DNA of 64,000 nucleotides from assembly GCA_039654915.1 (NCBI GenBank), contig CM077599.1:2358501-2422500 (forward strand), given 5' to 3'. A model generated the notes under the pieces. The model was not told where the DNA came from and did no database searches. It saw only the letters and a program-made list of their open reading frames with translations. Made by a program: the position numbers and the translations under genes. The stretch comes from Aquilaria yunnanensis (taxonomy: Eukaryota; Streptophyta; Magnoliopsida; Malvales; Thymelaeaceae). Shown piece by piece: positions 52,305 to 63,961 of the stretch (its first letter is position 1; every line of letters starts with the position of its first letter).

Positions 52305-53195
52305 ATATATAATTGGAAAATGTTCATTTTACGATATCCAAAACTGATGTACATTTTTTTTCTGGAAATTACAGTAATTTTGATGTAGTTTATTATTTTG
52401 GAATGCAAAACCTGATAAATATCGTGAATTAATCACTTGTATGAAGATAAAGAAGTGGAAATATATTATATTAATCATTTATTAAGTAAAATTTTAAAAT
52501 TATTGTTATGACTTAGAAGAAGTATATTACCATAATCACCTCACTCCTTTAATTTTTAATCTATATGAGGAAGGACAAACAGTTAAAAAGAAAATTAACC
52601 TTATATCTCTTTTATAATAACCACAAATCTTAACTAGGAATATAAATAAATTGACTTTTGCCAACTAGCTCAAATTCGAGATTTACCTTAAGCTAGAAAA
52701 TAAGCTCCATATCTTTTTGAGCCATTAGCTGTTATGATAAATGGGTTAATTACGCTCACCCACTAGAGTTAAGACATGATTTCACATAGCTCCCATAGGT
52801 CTGAGAACTTTCAGTATAGTTTCATTATATTATGTGTGAGTATAAGTCGTGTTGAGTCGATTTTTTAGTGAAAGCAAATCAATCCAAAATAGTGATAGTT
52901 CCCAAAAAATCCTCCCCAATTCATGAACAGAGAACTAAACAAAACCAAAATCATGAGTCTAATATTTCTAGTTTTGGTTCTTGGGTTTTTTGGTTTTTTA
53001 TCATATAGATAAAACCATTGACAATTTTGTGACTAAGAAAATTGCATCCAAAAACCATTTTAAGAAATATTCTACATAATACACAACATAATCCACATTT
53101 AACTATACATGATCCTTGTATATTAGCAATTTAGTAATATAGGTGTCTAAAAGTATATGCTCATACATAAATATATGAGCAATTTAGCAATATCG

Positions 53196-53227
<32 letters not shown>

Positions 53228-53666
53228 ACTAGAACCAACTTGTAAACTCTGATTCTTTTTTACCCAACCCAACTCAACTTAGTGGGGATGGTTCAGATTA
53301 AGTTTCAGATTTACTTAATCCATATTTACCCCTATGTTATATATAGAATTAATTAAACTTTACTCATTACATAATACATACATGTGACCCCAACATTTTC
53401 AAAAGTTACAATTTATCTTTAAATCTATTGATTCTATCGAGCTCTCAAACTGTGCTTGAGCCCACATTTAATATGCTCATCTACCTCAAGACAAGCCTAA
53501 AATTATTGAGCTAGGTAGCCTATGAGAGCATTGCTCGTCGGCCCATTAACACCCATAATATTAACAATTAGGTCAAGATTTGATTTATTAACCGAAATAA
53601 AATATCTATGACAAAAACAGCAACATAGGGAGCAACTATGACGAATTTGAGCAAGAAGCCTATTCT
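52305..53666. other. AT-rich intergenic sequence
   Basis: No gene seen. The tracts 52660-52720 and 53440-53540 (GAGCTCTCAAACTGTGC, CTTGAGCCC, GAGCTAGG) look like a degraded GAGCTC-type hAT copy. Otherwise AT-rich. Confidence 0.4.
53200..53227. repeat. (AT)n microsatellite
   Basis: A pure alternating TA run of 28 bases. Confidence 0.95.
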
Positions 53667-53675
53667 AAATGCATT

Positions 53676-54124
53676 GGGAAAGTTATAAAACTCTCCTGAG
53701 ATTTAACCAAACCCACACTTTACTCCATTTATTTTTAAAAATTTATGCTTTGTAGTTCACTTCCTTTACACTGTTGTCTAAAACCTTAATTTAATCTATT
53801 TGGTATAGATGTTCCATTATTTTCACAATTTTTGATATTTTTCCCACAGTTAACTGGCATTTAAGAAATACTGATTTTGCACTTGTAAAAAGGAAAAGGC
53901 ATATACAAAGCAGAAAAATTTATAATTTAAAACTTCTATTAAATATACAAAATATTGAAGAGATCAAAATTACTAGAAGATGATTATTATATAACTTATA
54001 CTAGGATTTTATAAGTTATTTTTGGACAGTATAAAAAACGTAGGGGTTAAAATATAGACTTTAAAAAATATAAGAGTAAAGTGTAGGTTAGATTGAACCA
54101 AAGGAAGCTTATTGTGTGTTTCTC
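53676..54124. mobile_element. Mutator-like MITE, third copy of the 15311 family
   Basis: The ends GGGAAAGTTATAAAACTC and, inverted, GAGAAACACACAATAAGC are followed inward on both sides by AACC.A.CCTACACTTTACTC, the same signature as at 15311-15763. The flanking 9-mers AAATGCATT (53667-53675) and ATATGCATT (54125-54133) match at 8 of 9. At 449 bp it is nearly the same length as the first copy (453 bp). Confidence 0.8.
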
Positions 54125-54133
54125 ATATGCATT

Positions 54134-55080
54134 TAGTAGTCTTAATAGGGTCACGGCCCGATTAGCTCAAGAAACTCTATACCGCAATTGGTGAGGCTTC
54201 ACAAAACCGGCTTTGCAGATCGCTTAGAGTGAACGGATGTTGTAAACTGCAAAATTGACGCAAACAACTATTTATAAAAAATTTAATAATCCTTGCGATA
54301 ATCCAAGAATTAAGGTTTGAAGATATTATCATGATGAGGTTAAAGATTTGAATTCTGAAAATTTTAATTCATGAAATAAAATCAAAGCTTTAACATGTTA
54401 TACATAGAATAAAAGCAAATCACATCTATGGAGGCTCGTTATCACTCCCACATATATGCGGTCTTTTAGCTAATAGACTATAAATATCAACAACTTTTTA
54501 AAGTGTATGATTTTAAGAAAAAAGATGGCATCTTTTTATGTATTCGTTTGTTTACACATGTCCCCATGTATGCCTAACGTGTGCTCTCACAAGAAAACGT
54601 GAATTGTACAAATCACCACCAAACTATCATCTAGAACTCTTCCATATATGACGCATCTACAAAATATTAATACGTAATTGTCCTAGAGCTTTAACAGATG
54701 CAGGGATTTTAAAAGCTGTCAAGCTCAACAACTACTTTTTTTTTTTCATGGCAATACAAATTGATCTCCAACTTGCAACTTAAATGAAACTCTTGTTTGC
54801 TTGTAGATTTTTGGCTTCAAATCCTATAAAACCGTACGTCACTGACGAAGAAATACTTATTAAAACAAGTTATTGGTATGGTGCTCTATTAAATAAAAAG
54901 ATAAAAGAACAAAAAAAAAGGTGCTTGGTATTTGATTCTAACCAAATAAAATTCAACAACACATCTGACATCACCAAGAATTCGGCCAAGTTAAGACGAT
55001 TCATCCGATTACCAGCTCGGTCGGGTTTGTTGACCCGGAAAGGGCAGTGTGACAGCCGGGTCAGGAAGTGACAGAAAGGG
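54134..55080. other. Intergenic sequence upstream of PP2C
   Basis: No gene seen. A 95-codon frame at 54784-55071 has no recognisable domain and an AT-biased composition. GC content rises from about 54980 toward the PP2C promoter. Confidence 0.45.
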
Positions 55081-55165
55081 GACACGTCATGCACAGCAGA
55101 GAATTTAAGGGAGTAAGACCCTTAATGCGTCCGGTCACACTATCATTCACTCCGGACGCGTGTCC
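55081..55165 (+). promoter_or_regulatory. ABRE-like and CE3-like motifs upstream of PP2C
   Basis: GACACGTCA (55081-55089; reverse complement TGACGTGTC) is an ABA-response-element-like ACGT core. ACGCGTGTCC (55156-55165) matches the CE3 coupling element described in ABA-responsive promoters. They lie 161 and 85 bp before the start codon. Clade A PP2C genes are known to be induced by ABA as negative feedback, so the pair is plausible; occupancy is inferred, not shown. Confidence 0.55.
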
Positions 55166-55249
55166 ACCTCCTATTACGCCCAACCTTTTCTTTTTATCTC
55201 TTCTCGTCTCCACTTTCTTCTTCTCCCCCAAACGGCCAGGTTTCCTTCC

Positions 55250-58200
55250 ATGGATCCTCCGCTGGGAGAAGATGACGGCCACCCCCGCGACCGTGATAAC
55301 TCTTTTATGGACTCTGATGTCGCCTCCACCAGCTCCGGTGACCTCTCCGGCGCTTCAGGAGAAATTCCAAGGCTCCTCGTCGAATCGAGGACGGCGGAGG
55401 TGAGGCACAGGTGCGTCGGGCGAGGCAATCAGGGACTGGCATGGGGGTTTACTTCCATTATCGGACGGCGGGCAGAGATGGAGGACGCAGTGGCAGTGGT
55501 TCCGGAATTCATGTCACGCACGTGCGATCATGTGGGAGGGTGCACTGCTCCGGGTTCTAGAACCTCCGGCGAGATATCTCCGGTCCATTTCTTTGGAGTC
55601 TACGACGGTCATGGCGGCTCTCAGGTAATGCTTTTCGTTCCGGACTGGTTTAATGGTACCGGACCAGTTGGAAATGCTCGACATGATGGATAAATAATTG
55701 CTGCCCTGCCCTGCCCTTTTCATGTTGCATAGAGAAACGAAGTATTTAAACGACGTATAGGACACGTTGCGAAAGGTAAAAGGTCAGTTTAAATGTGATT
55801 GTCACTTCTCCACCAACCCTTCTCTTCATCGACACGTGGTTACAGAAAACCGTTTCCACTTTTTATGTTTACGAACTACGGATTATTATTATTATTAGGC
55901 CTATATGCACTATTAGTCCTCCAACTTTGTCGACTCACACGGTTTAGTCCCTTAACTTTGACTCAGTGTGACTTAGTCCTCAAATTTTGTAAAATTATGC
56001 GAGTTTGCCCCCAAACGTTTTAAACAGTGAGACTTAATTCTTCAGTTGGTAGAACAAACTACAATTTTAAGTCCTAACTTCCAATTTGTTAACAATATGA
56101 CCATTCTTTTTATGAACTTCCATTATCACCATTCTTTTTAGGAACTTTCATTATCTCCAAACTCATGGGTAACAAAACTTAGTAAATTGTTAAATATATA
56201 ATTAACTAATCAAATAACTTATAAAATAATAAATCTAAAAATTATATGCAGTCATTTAAAAAATTTATAATTGTTTAATAATTTATATTTTGCTTATTTT
56301 CTTAGAAACTACTTTGGTTAATTTATATGAAAGTAAAAAAATGATCTTTTATATACTCCACTATTATATTGACTAATTATTTTTTTGAAATATTTTTCTC
56401 ACCTTTTTTCTTACAAAATGTGCAATATTAAGGGGTTATGACTTTAGAGATCATTTTGGAAGAGTTTTTTTTAAGTAGATTTAGTTTTCAAACAATTTCT
56501 CAAATTAATCTTTTTTGTATTAATATTTTTTACTTTGAATTAGTATATCACATCATCTTAAAACTAATTCATCCCTTACAATTCTCATGTTAATGAAGAT
56601 AGTACTATAATTTCCTTAACTTTTTATTGTTTGTTTGCAAATAAAAATTTAAAAATAAATAGAAAAATTTATTCACTTTTATATAAGTATTAGCTAAAAT
56701 TCTTATACTGAGTTTTTTAACTTTTTGATTCTACAAAAGGCTGCTTTATAAACCATTCAAAAAGAAAAGCAATGTAAAGATATGCCGCATTTACAAAAAA
56801 CAATAGTAACATAAGAATAATTACTAATGTAAAATTAACATTGAATATTTAGTACTACCTTAATGGATTGATTCCACTTAATTAGAATATTGTCAATTTT
56901 TTTTTCTTTTGATTGATTCCAACTAGAAAGCCAAAGAATCCATTTTTCATTTTCTCCACCTTTACTTTGATCATTTATTTTTCTTATATATTTTCTTATT
57001 TTTAAGTAATATAAATTTTCTATTATTAGCAATTTTTTCACATAAAAAAAATCAAACTTTTAACTTTGGGATGATTTTTCCCTTATCTTCTTCCTCAGTT
57101 TTTCTATACCTTTTGTATTTCTTCAACTTCTTGCATATTAACGGTTTTTTTTGTTTAATTTAAATCTTTATACTAGAAAGTCAAAAAATCCATTTTTTAT
57201 TTTCTTTACCTTTACTTTGATTATTTATTGTTCCTATATATTTTCTTACTTTTCTAGTAATATAAATTCTCTATTATTAGTAATGTTTCCACATAAAAAA
57301 CAACCTAACTTTTTACTTTGAGATGATTTTTCCCTTATCTTCTTCTTTTGTTTTTCATTTCCTTCTTTATTTCTTCAATTTCTTGCATATTAACGGCTTC
57401 TTTTTTGTTTAGTTTAAATCTTTTGCTTAAATATAAATACTAGTTGGAATACATAAAAAAATTTAAATATTCTAATTAAATTGAATTCATTCATTAAGCT
57501 AGTTCGTAGAGATTCGATACTAATTTTATACTAGTAATTATTAGATTTTTTTCTTTTAAATTATACATACTATTAGTAATTGTTTGAAAACTAAATCAAC
57601 TTAAAAGGGACTCTTCCAAATTGATCTCTAAATACATAACTTCCTAATATTGCACATTTTGTATGAAAAAAGTGAGAAAAAATACGTTAAAAAATTGATC
57701 AACAATATAATAGAGTGCATAAAAGATAATTTTTTTGCTTTCCAATAAATCAAATAAAGTAGTTTCTAAACATAATAAAAATATAAATTATTAAATAATT
57801 AGAAATTTTTAAATTTTTTGTATATAATTTTTTGAATTATGATTTTTTAAGTTATTTAATTAGTTAATTATTTATTTAAAAACTTAGTAAAATTTATTAA
57901 TCTATGAGTTTGGTGATAATGGAAATTTCTAGATAGAAGGATGATTTTGCTGAAAGATTGAAAGTTATGGTTTAAAGTTGTAGTTTGTCCTGACAGTTGA
58001 AGGACTAGATCACACCATTTAATAAGTTTGAGGTCTAAGTAACATAATTTCACGAAATTTGATGACTAAGTCATACTAAGTCAAAGTTAAGGGGCCAACT
58101 CGTGATAGTTGGAAAAGTTAACAGACTAGTGGTGCATTTATGCCGTATTATTATTATTATGTTTTTGTTATTTTTTCCTTAACTTATAAAATGTTCTACG

Positions 58201-60545
58201 TTCTTCTTCCTAGAAAAAGAAAAAGTTAAAACCTCAAAAGAAAACCTTGGCAGATGTTAAGTGTGTGTAAATAAATAAATAAATAAGAGGGGGGGGGGGG
58301 GGGGGGGGGGGTAAGTGCAGAAACCCAAAAACAACCATCAAGCTATCATGTTTCTTTATTTTTTGATAGTAAACTTTCATGTTTCTAATTCAATCACTCA
58401 TGGCTAGGTTGGCAACAATCCAAGCCAAGTCTAAACACCAAACTTGAGCTCGCGATAACGGATATTCATAATCGGTTTGATAGTTTGATGTGCTTGGTGC
58501 TCAATCGAAAGACTCCATGTGTGGAGCTCAGTTGGATTAGGCATGTTTAAGCTCAAGTTCGTTCCAAGATGATTATATTTAGTATCAGTTAATGGTATTT
58601 AGTGGCTCTAATGGAAATAAATATATCTATATTAATACTACCTTCATCCATCCCATGTTATTTAGAAACTATAAGGGTTATAGTTTTTATATGTATTAAT
58701 TTTTTTTTATCAAATAGTAATATAAATAAATTTAAGTTAAAATTAAATTAAAAAACTGAAATGGAGCAAACTATATGGCACGTATGGAGTATTATATAAG
58801 GTCCGATAAATTTGAAAACCTCTCAAACTCAATTTGATAAGAGATTTGAACATCAAAACTTGCTCAAGCTAAGAAGTCTGTGAGTTCAGTTTGCTAACTG
58901 CAAAACCAAGCTTAAGTACCACACCCACTCATGATCTAATGGAGACAAACACGATTTTGGAACTTGAACGGCAGATGGTTAGAATCGGTAAGATTTGGTA
59001 GCCTATTCAAGCTCCATTCAACTGATTCTTTATGTTTTCTTTTTTAATTTCGGCGCTCGTCGATGAACTAAGAGGTTGGAATTGGATCCTTCGGTTTCTT
59101 TAGACGACCAATGCCAAGTTTGGCATCGAGAAACTAAATTGGGCACCAATGCAATCAATAGGTGGCAAAGTTGTGCGCGGAGCGGATGCACAGAATAGTG
59201 GCGGAAGAGTGGGAGCGGAACGCGACGGAGGACTCCGATCAGTGGAGGAGACGGTGGGTGTCGGCGCTGACCACCGGCTTTGAGAGGGCCGACAGCGAGC
59301 TCCGGGGCCAGGGGGTTGCGCTGGAAATGGTGGGATCAACCGCCGTCGTCACCATCCTGTCCGGTTGCCAGATTATTTCTTCCAACTGTGGTGATTCCAG
59401 GGCAGTGCTTTGCCGGGAAACCGAAACAATCCAATTGACTTTCGATCACAAGGTGAGGTCCTATATAGTACCATCTTTTTCAGTTAATTACTGCCATTAA
59501 TTGGTAGTTGTTGTGTAATGTGCTGATTTTTCTTCTTGTTTTGGTGCAGCCAGATAGAGCGGATGAACTGTTGAGGATTGAGAAGGAAGGAGGGAAAGTC
59601 ATAAACTGGAATGGAGCTAGAGTCTTTGGAGTTCTCGCTATGTCAAGGGCTATTGGTATTAATTTGCTCCCTCTCATCTGATCTGACTAATTCCCTAGTT
59701 TTATTTTATTATGTGGTACATTGTCACTGACTAGAACTTTAGCCCAAGTCGCCAACTTCCAATCTCATGCATGCAACTTGGAGAAGCACAGGGGCAAGAA
59801 TATTCGAAACTAGTTCTTTAATTTGGAGGCATTTTCACAATGTTTTCTTTCTTGTTTTTTTTTTTTTTGTGCTATCATCTTATGCAATGTTGTATCTCTC
59901 CCACTTAACTTTGATGATTTGCAATATGATTCTGTGTACGGTGTTCCAAAAAAAAAAAAAAGAGGTCCATTACATACTCGTAGCTTTCCTCTTCGGTTCA
60001 GAGAACAATGTTAAACCTGTTGGTCAGATGAAGTAGTGTTGTTGTGTTCTCTATATTCAAAACTTGCGCTTTCTGTTAATGCATGTCTGTGGTTGTGGAT
60101 ATAGGTATACACAAATGTTTTAATTTGTTGCCATTTTGATATTCGTGGCCATGCATATATCCAGATTTTTTGCTAGTTTCGAGATAAAATGCATCTATCT
60201 TCTGCCTTTATATATGTTTCAGGTGATCAGTATTTAAGGCCATGGATAATTCCGGTCCCGGAGATTTCATTCACAACCAGAACGGACGAGGACGAGTGCT
60301 TGATTTTAGCCAGTGACGGACTCTGGGATGTCATGACCAATGAAGAGGCTGGAGAAGTGGCACGTCGAGTCCTAAGGAGGCGGCGGAGGTTCGTTTTGGC
60401 TGATGGGGTACTTTCACCAGCTCAGTGCGTAGCTGATAATCTAACTGAAATAGCTTTTGGGAGAAACAGCTCGGACAACATCTCTGTCATTGTCGTTGAC
60501 CTCAAGTCCAGGCGATTACGTCAACCGAGGACATCGAAACATTAA
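55250..60545 (+). CDS. Clade A protein phosphatase 2C (ABA co-receptor type), 364 aa, 4 exons
   Basis: A Mg/Mn-dependent Ser/Thr phosphatase. Clade A members switch off SnRK2 kinases and are inhibited by ABA-bound PYR/PYL receptors. Exons: 55250-55624, 59162-59452, 59550-59655, 60223-60545, with GT-AG introns and a continuous frame. Motifs in order: RRAEMEDA (73-80), [10 protein letters not shown] (114-123, metal-binding Asp119), EMVGSTAVV (180-188), NCGDSRAVL (200-208), DHKPDR (220-225), [18 protein letters not shown] (242-259), [14 protein letters not shown] (281-294, Asp289) and [10 protein letters not shown] (341-350, Asp342). Trp242 in [10 protein letters not shown] corresponds to the ABI1 Trp300 that locks onto ABA receptors, so receptor control is expected. 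The N-terminus is short (about 65 residues before the domain), unlike HAB1. An in-frame ATG at 55160 was set aside because MDPP at 55250 leaves room for the promoter motifs. Intron 1 (3537 bp) holds a transposon and a G23 run. The coding sequence is intact. The exact orthologue is not assigned. Confidence 0.93.
55898..58144. mobile_element. Long-TIR Mutator-like element inside PP2C intron 1
   Basis: The ends GGCCTATATGCACTATTAG and, inverted, GGCATAAATGCACCACTAG are imperfect inverted repeats. Inverted similarity continues about 550-620 bp on each side (left to about 56520, right from about 57590), including AACTTTGACT.AGT.TGACTTAGTC and TGCACATTTTGT-type words. The flanking 9-mers TTATTATTA (55889-55897) and GTATTATTA (58145-58153) match at 8 of 9. 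The interior between the arms is AT-rich, non-coding, and contains a tandem duplication. The element accounts for 64 percent of the intron. Confidence 0.72.
56923..57422. repeat. Direct tandem duplication, 250 bp x 2
   Basis: Two diverged adjacent copies (56923-57172 and 57173-57422) both start CTAGAAAG and share CCACCTTTACTTTGAT-like, TTCCCTTATCTTCTTC and TTGCATATTAACGG words. They form the centre of the long-TIR element. Confidence 0.85.
58289..58311 (+). repeat. Homopolymer run of 23 G
   Basis: An unbroken run of 23 guanines on the coding strand of PP2C intron 1, preceded by a (AAAT)n stretch (about 58269-58286). Long G runs are rare in plant nuclear DNA and error-prone in sequencing. Confidence 0.9.
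58320..59161. other. Remainder of PP2C intron 1
   Basis: AT-rich intronic sequence with GAGCTC-type hAT debris (58440-58560) and a Stowaway-like relic (about 58640-58800, with TACCTTCATCCATCCC at the left and GGCACGTATGGAGTA at the right). No coding sequence. Confidence 0.4.
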
Positions 60546-60599
60546 TCCGAGGGAATCATTCTGTTGGAAATTTTTCAGCACTTGAAGAATTAAAACTAC

Positions 60600-61438
60600 A
60601 TAGTAAAATTCATTCACGATCCCATGGTTTTAAATGTTGTTTTAAAATGGTCCTTTATTTCACCTTGTGTAATTATAAAAAAGTTCCTTATCTTTTATTA
60701 CATACTCTATTATAGTCCATTCTATTATGTTAGATGGAAGTTGATGATATGACAACTTGGATATCAATATAGTGGTAAAAAATGTCACGTGACATCTTTA
60801 TTCATTATAACTAATGGCTCTATTGAAAGAATAAAAACTTTCAAGGTAAATTATCACAAACACATAATTTTAAGTATTTGAAACATAAATTAACCTTAGT
60901 TCAGCTTCTTCCCCAATATTCTAGCTGGGTTTAACAGGGCGATGTGTTTTCCAGCATCGTCCCTCCACTGCAACCACTTCAGCCCCGATTCCCGCCACTC
61001 TTGCAGCCGCTTGAGCCACACTTCCTGGCCCTTCTTCCCCGCCAACACCCTTTCCCTCCTCAGCCATGATTTCCCCACGACTCCGTCACCACCCCATGTT
61101 ATCTCCGCCCCACCAAACGCTGCTGCTCCACTGCTCGTTTATATTTCAAATACCTAAAATTATGTGTTTGTGAAAAATTTGACCTGATATTTTTTTTATT
61201 CTTTCAATAGGGTCGTTAGTTATAATGAAAAAGAATACCACATGGCATTTTGGATAGCCACATTGACATCAAAGTCGCCACATCATTAACTTCTGTCCAA
61301 GGTAACAGAAAAATCTACGGAATGGATTGCAATAGAATGCATATTAAAAGGTAAGAGATTTTATGATGGCACATGATGAGATAATGGACCATTTTAAGAC
61401 AATATTTAAGACTAGGGGACCGTGAATAAATTTTACTC
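60600..61438. mobile_element. Long-TIR Mutator-like element just after the PP2C stop codon, with GC-rich cargo
   Basis: The left arm (about 60600-60893) and right arm (about 61143-61438) are inverted repeats of about 295 bp. Both contain AAATT.ATTCACG.TCCC, TTAAAATGGTCC, TCATTATAACTAA and TATTGAAAGAATAAAAA. The flanking 9-mers TAAAACTAC (60591-60599) and TAAAACCAG (61439-61447) match at 7 of 9. The loop (60894-61142) is sharply GC-rich and open on the minus strand for about 75 codons without a stop (to the TAG/TAA at about 60899), reading GKSWLRRERVLAGKKGQEVW and on. It looks like a captured exon from an unidentified gene. The element begins 54 bp after the PP2C stop, so it probably lies in or replaces that gene's 3' UTR; its left arm offers AATAAA at about 60829. 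Confidence 0.72.
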
Positions 61439-61447
61439 TAAAACCAG

Positions 61448-63961
61448 AAGGAACAACCACATGACTACCATGACAAAGGAACATAATGTGCCATGAGCAG
61501 GCAGCAAAGTATTAACACAAGCCTCACATTTTGTAAAGCTCTTGTTATACACAAAATGTCGATCTAGCATCGTAGCAGTGAAGTTCAGATGCTACAGCTC
61601 TTGCAGTGAATTATGACCCTGAAAGCTGAAACCAAAGAGGTACAGCTCTTGCATTGAAGTTCAGATAATTCCTTTCCTCTATTTGTATCCATCCAATTCA
61701 CCCCTTATTAAGGGGTGGTGGAATGTCTTGGACTGCTCTCTGTGTTCATTTGTTGCTTTAATTGTTTTGCAGAAATGAGGTGAGGAATAGTACGTTCATC
61801 CGGTTTCTTGCTTACAAAAAGTAACTGAAAATTAATCTCGATTATCCATTATGCTTTATTGGCGTTTCTTTTCAAGGTAAAGCAGATGGCTTTTGCATGT
61901 GAAGACGCATTTGGAATAGCTTTTATATTTATCTTTGGAGTTTTGGGTAATTTATTGACAGTAGAGGTTAAATGACTGAAGCTAAAAATAAAAAACTACC
62001 GTTATATAACTTTTTCAAAATTACAATGTTAATGCTGACGATACTGTGAAACAAAGCCAAAGACAAAAAGTCTATTCCCAAACTTCTCAAAGCATTCGGA
62101 CGTAAATAATCATAGATAAATGGAGCACACTGATTCATAAAATAAGGCAATATCCATTGAGATTGATTAGATATGCAGCACTGGCCCACTGGGGCTAAAC
62201 ATGAGGCACAAGTGGTTTTGCAAATTGGGCCGGCCCCTGCTGCTTCTTTGGACAGCAACATAACGTCGGTGTTTCCCATGAATCCTTTTATTACAATGGC
62301 ATGTCTTGTCTGCCCATCAATTAATGTTTATGGACCTCATCTAAGACTTAGGCTTGGCATTCTTTTTCTTCAAATGATTTCCTTCAAATTGCAAGCTCAC
62401 ACAGTTGTCAGCATGATGCATAAGAACTTAAAGGTGATATATGGGCCTAAGGCGAAATTAACGTGGAATAGGATAAAACAGTGGTATTGTTTCCACAAAC
62501 ATAATACAAGTATAACAATGTACAGAAACATTACACAGTTAGCACAATATAATTAAAATGTGATCTAAAAGTAAAAAAAAAAAGATTTTGGTTACTTTTT
62601 ATGCTTCTACATGGGCTTGGGTCAAGCATGTATCCTCTTTGCTGTGGTCTTAATCATCATCACACTAAAGGTAAAATTGCATCTATGAGTGTTTAAAGAT
62701 TTAATTTTAATATCAAGATACATACATTCTCATTAATTGAGTTAACCTGAAGATGTGTATTTTTTTTAAAGAAAAAGTAATAGTAGATTTATACTCACCC
62801 TTCTCCTACTCATACGTATACCCCCAAAAAAGTGTGTTTTGGCTATTTTTGCATATACATATCCAGTAACTCGTAAAAGTTTATATGGATTTTCGATAAA
62901 GTTTCCATAGTTTTGCTTCTTAATCTGGTCTACAATATATTACATGTATAGGTGAGTGATCATTGAATGAAATTTTATTTTCGTAAAAAAAATACTACCG
63001 CTAAAAATTGAAATTGCGTTGGTTGGTTTAACCTTAAATAATTGGGCAGTGGTGAGTTGATATCTAATCAATGAACATGGTCGGGTTAGATCAAATTTAT
63101 AGTGGAATAGAATTAATCTGAAATAGTTATCACTCTAGAAAAATCAAACTCAATCTAAAAATTGAGAATCAAATAAAACCAAAACCATATAATTAAATTT
63201 TTCAGTTCTAATTTTTGGTCTTTTTAGTTCATAATAGAGTTTTAATTCAAGATACATTGCTCTAACAAATTAAGGTATTCAGAACCTCACAAATCAACCA
63301 CCGCAATGGTGCAACCTCCTATCTTCGTCATCTCGTTAGCTGGCTAGTCACCTGACGGATTTCCACCCCTGTCCTTAGATTCGATAGTAATCCGCTAGTT
63401 CTGCCGCTTGTTAGATTTACAATTCATTTCACTCTCTCTTGTGCGGTTATCTTCACCATAAATACATAAGTAATTCATAAATATCATAAATCTTATAAGA
63501 TATTTATACATATACCTTCAAGTTTGCTTCCAACTTAAATCAACTGAAAATCATTAATTTTTCCAACTATAAAATTAACCCATGGGCCATAATCCATTTT
63601 TACCTATCCAATTCAACCCAACCCAATAAAAAAATTCGTGCTGGATTATATTTGACGCATACTCAGCCAACTAATATATCCCTCTTCAACTTTGACGTAC
63701 AAGATGGAAAATTAGGAGTAGCTTAATTAAAGCCGTAAACATGTCCCCATCACGAGATGGGTTAGCTTTTTAATGATTCCCTCTAAACATCTCTATGTCA
63801 GCAGGAAAGAAGAGTGGTACGCAACCTAAACTCAGTAAAGGTAACGGCTTAGGTTTTTTTCTCTTAAGAAACGAGGTGGCTTGGGGTTGGGTTGGGGGAT
63901 TCGAGAATGATTTTCTTTTCCTTTTTATTTAAAGAGAAATCCTCAACAACTAAATTCAACC
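61448..63961. other. Intergenic sequence
   Basis: No gene is supported. A 127-codon plus frame (62173-62556) and a 103-codon minus frame (62279-61968) overlap in a moderately GC region but show no recognisable domain. The words TACAGCTCTTGCA.TGAA recur at about 61591 and 61641. From 62960 to 63660 the sequence is AT-rich with words such as AACCCAACCCAATAA that suggest hAT debris. Confidence 0.4.

Noticed and set aside
53200..53227. (AT)n tract as a special structure
   Set aside because: An ordinary plant microsatellite; listed as a repeat only.
54784..55071. 95-codon frame upstream of PP2C
   Set aside because: AT-biased, Lys/Asn-rich, no domain, overlapped by an opposite-strand frame.
55160..55249. 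Upstream in-frame ATG extending PP2C by 30 residues
   Set aside because: The added residues (aromatic and Leu-rich) are unlike known clade A N-termini, and the ATG sits next to the CE3-like promoter motif; MDPP at 55250 is the simpler start, though not proven.
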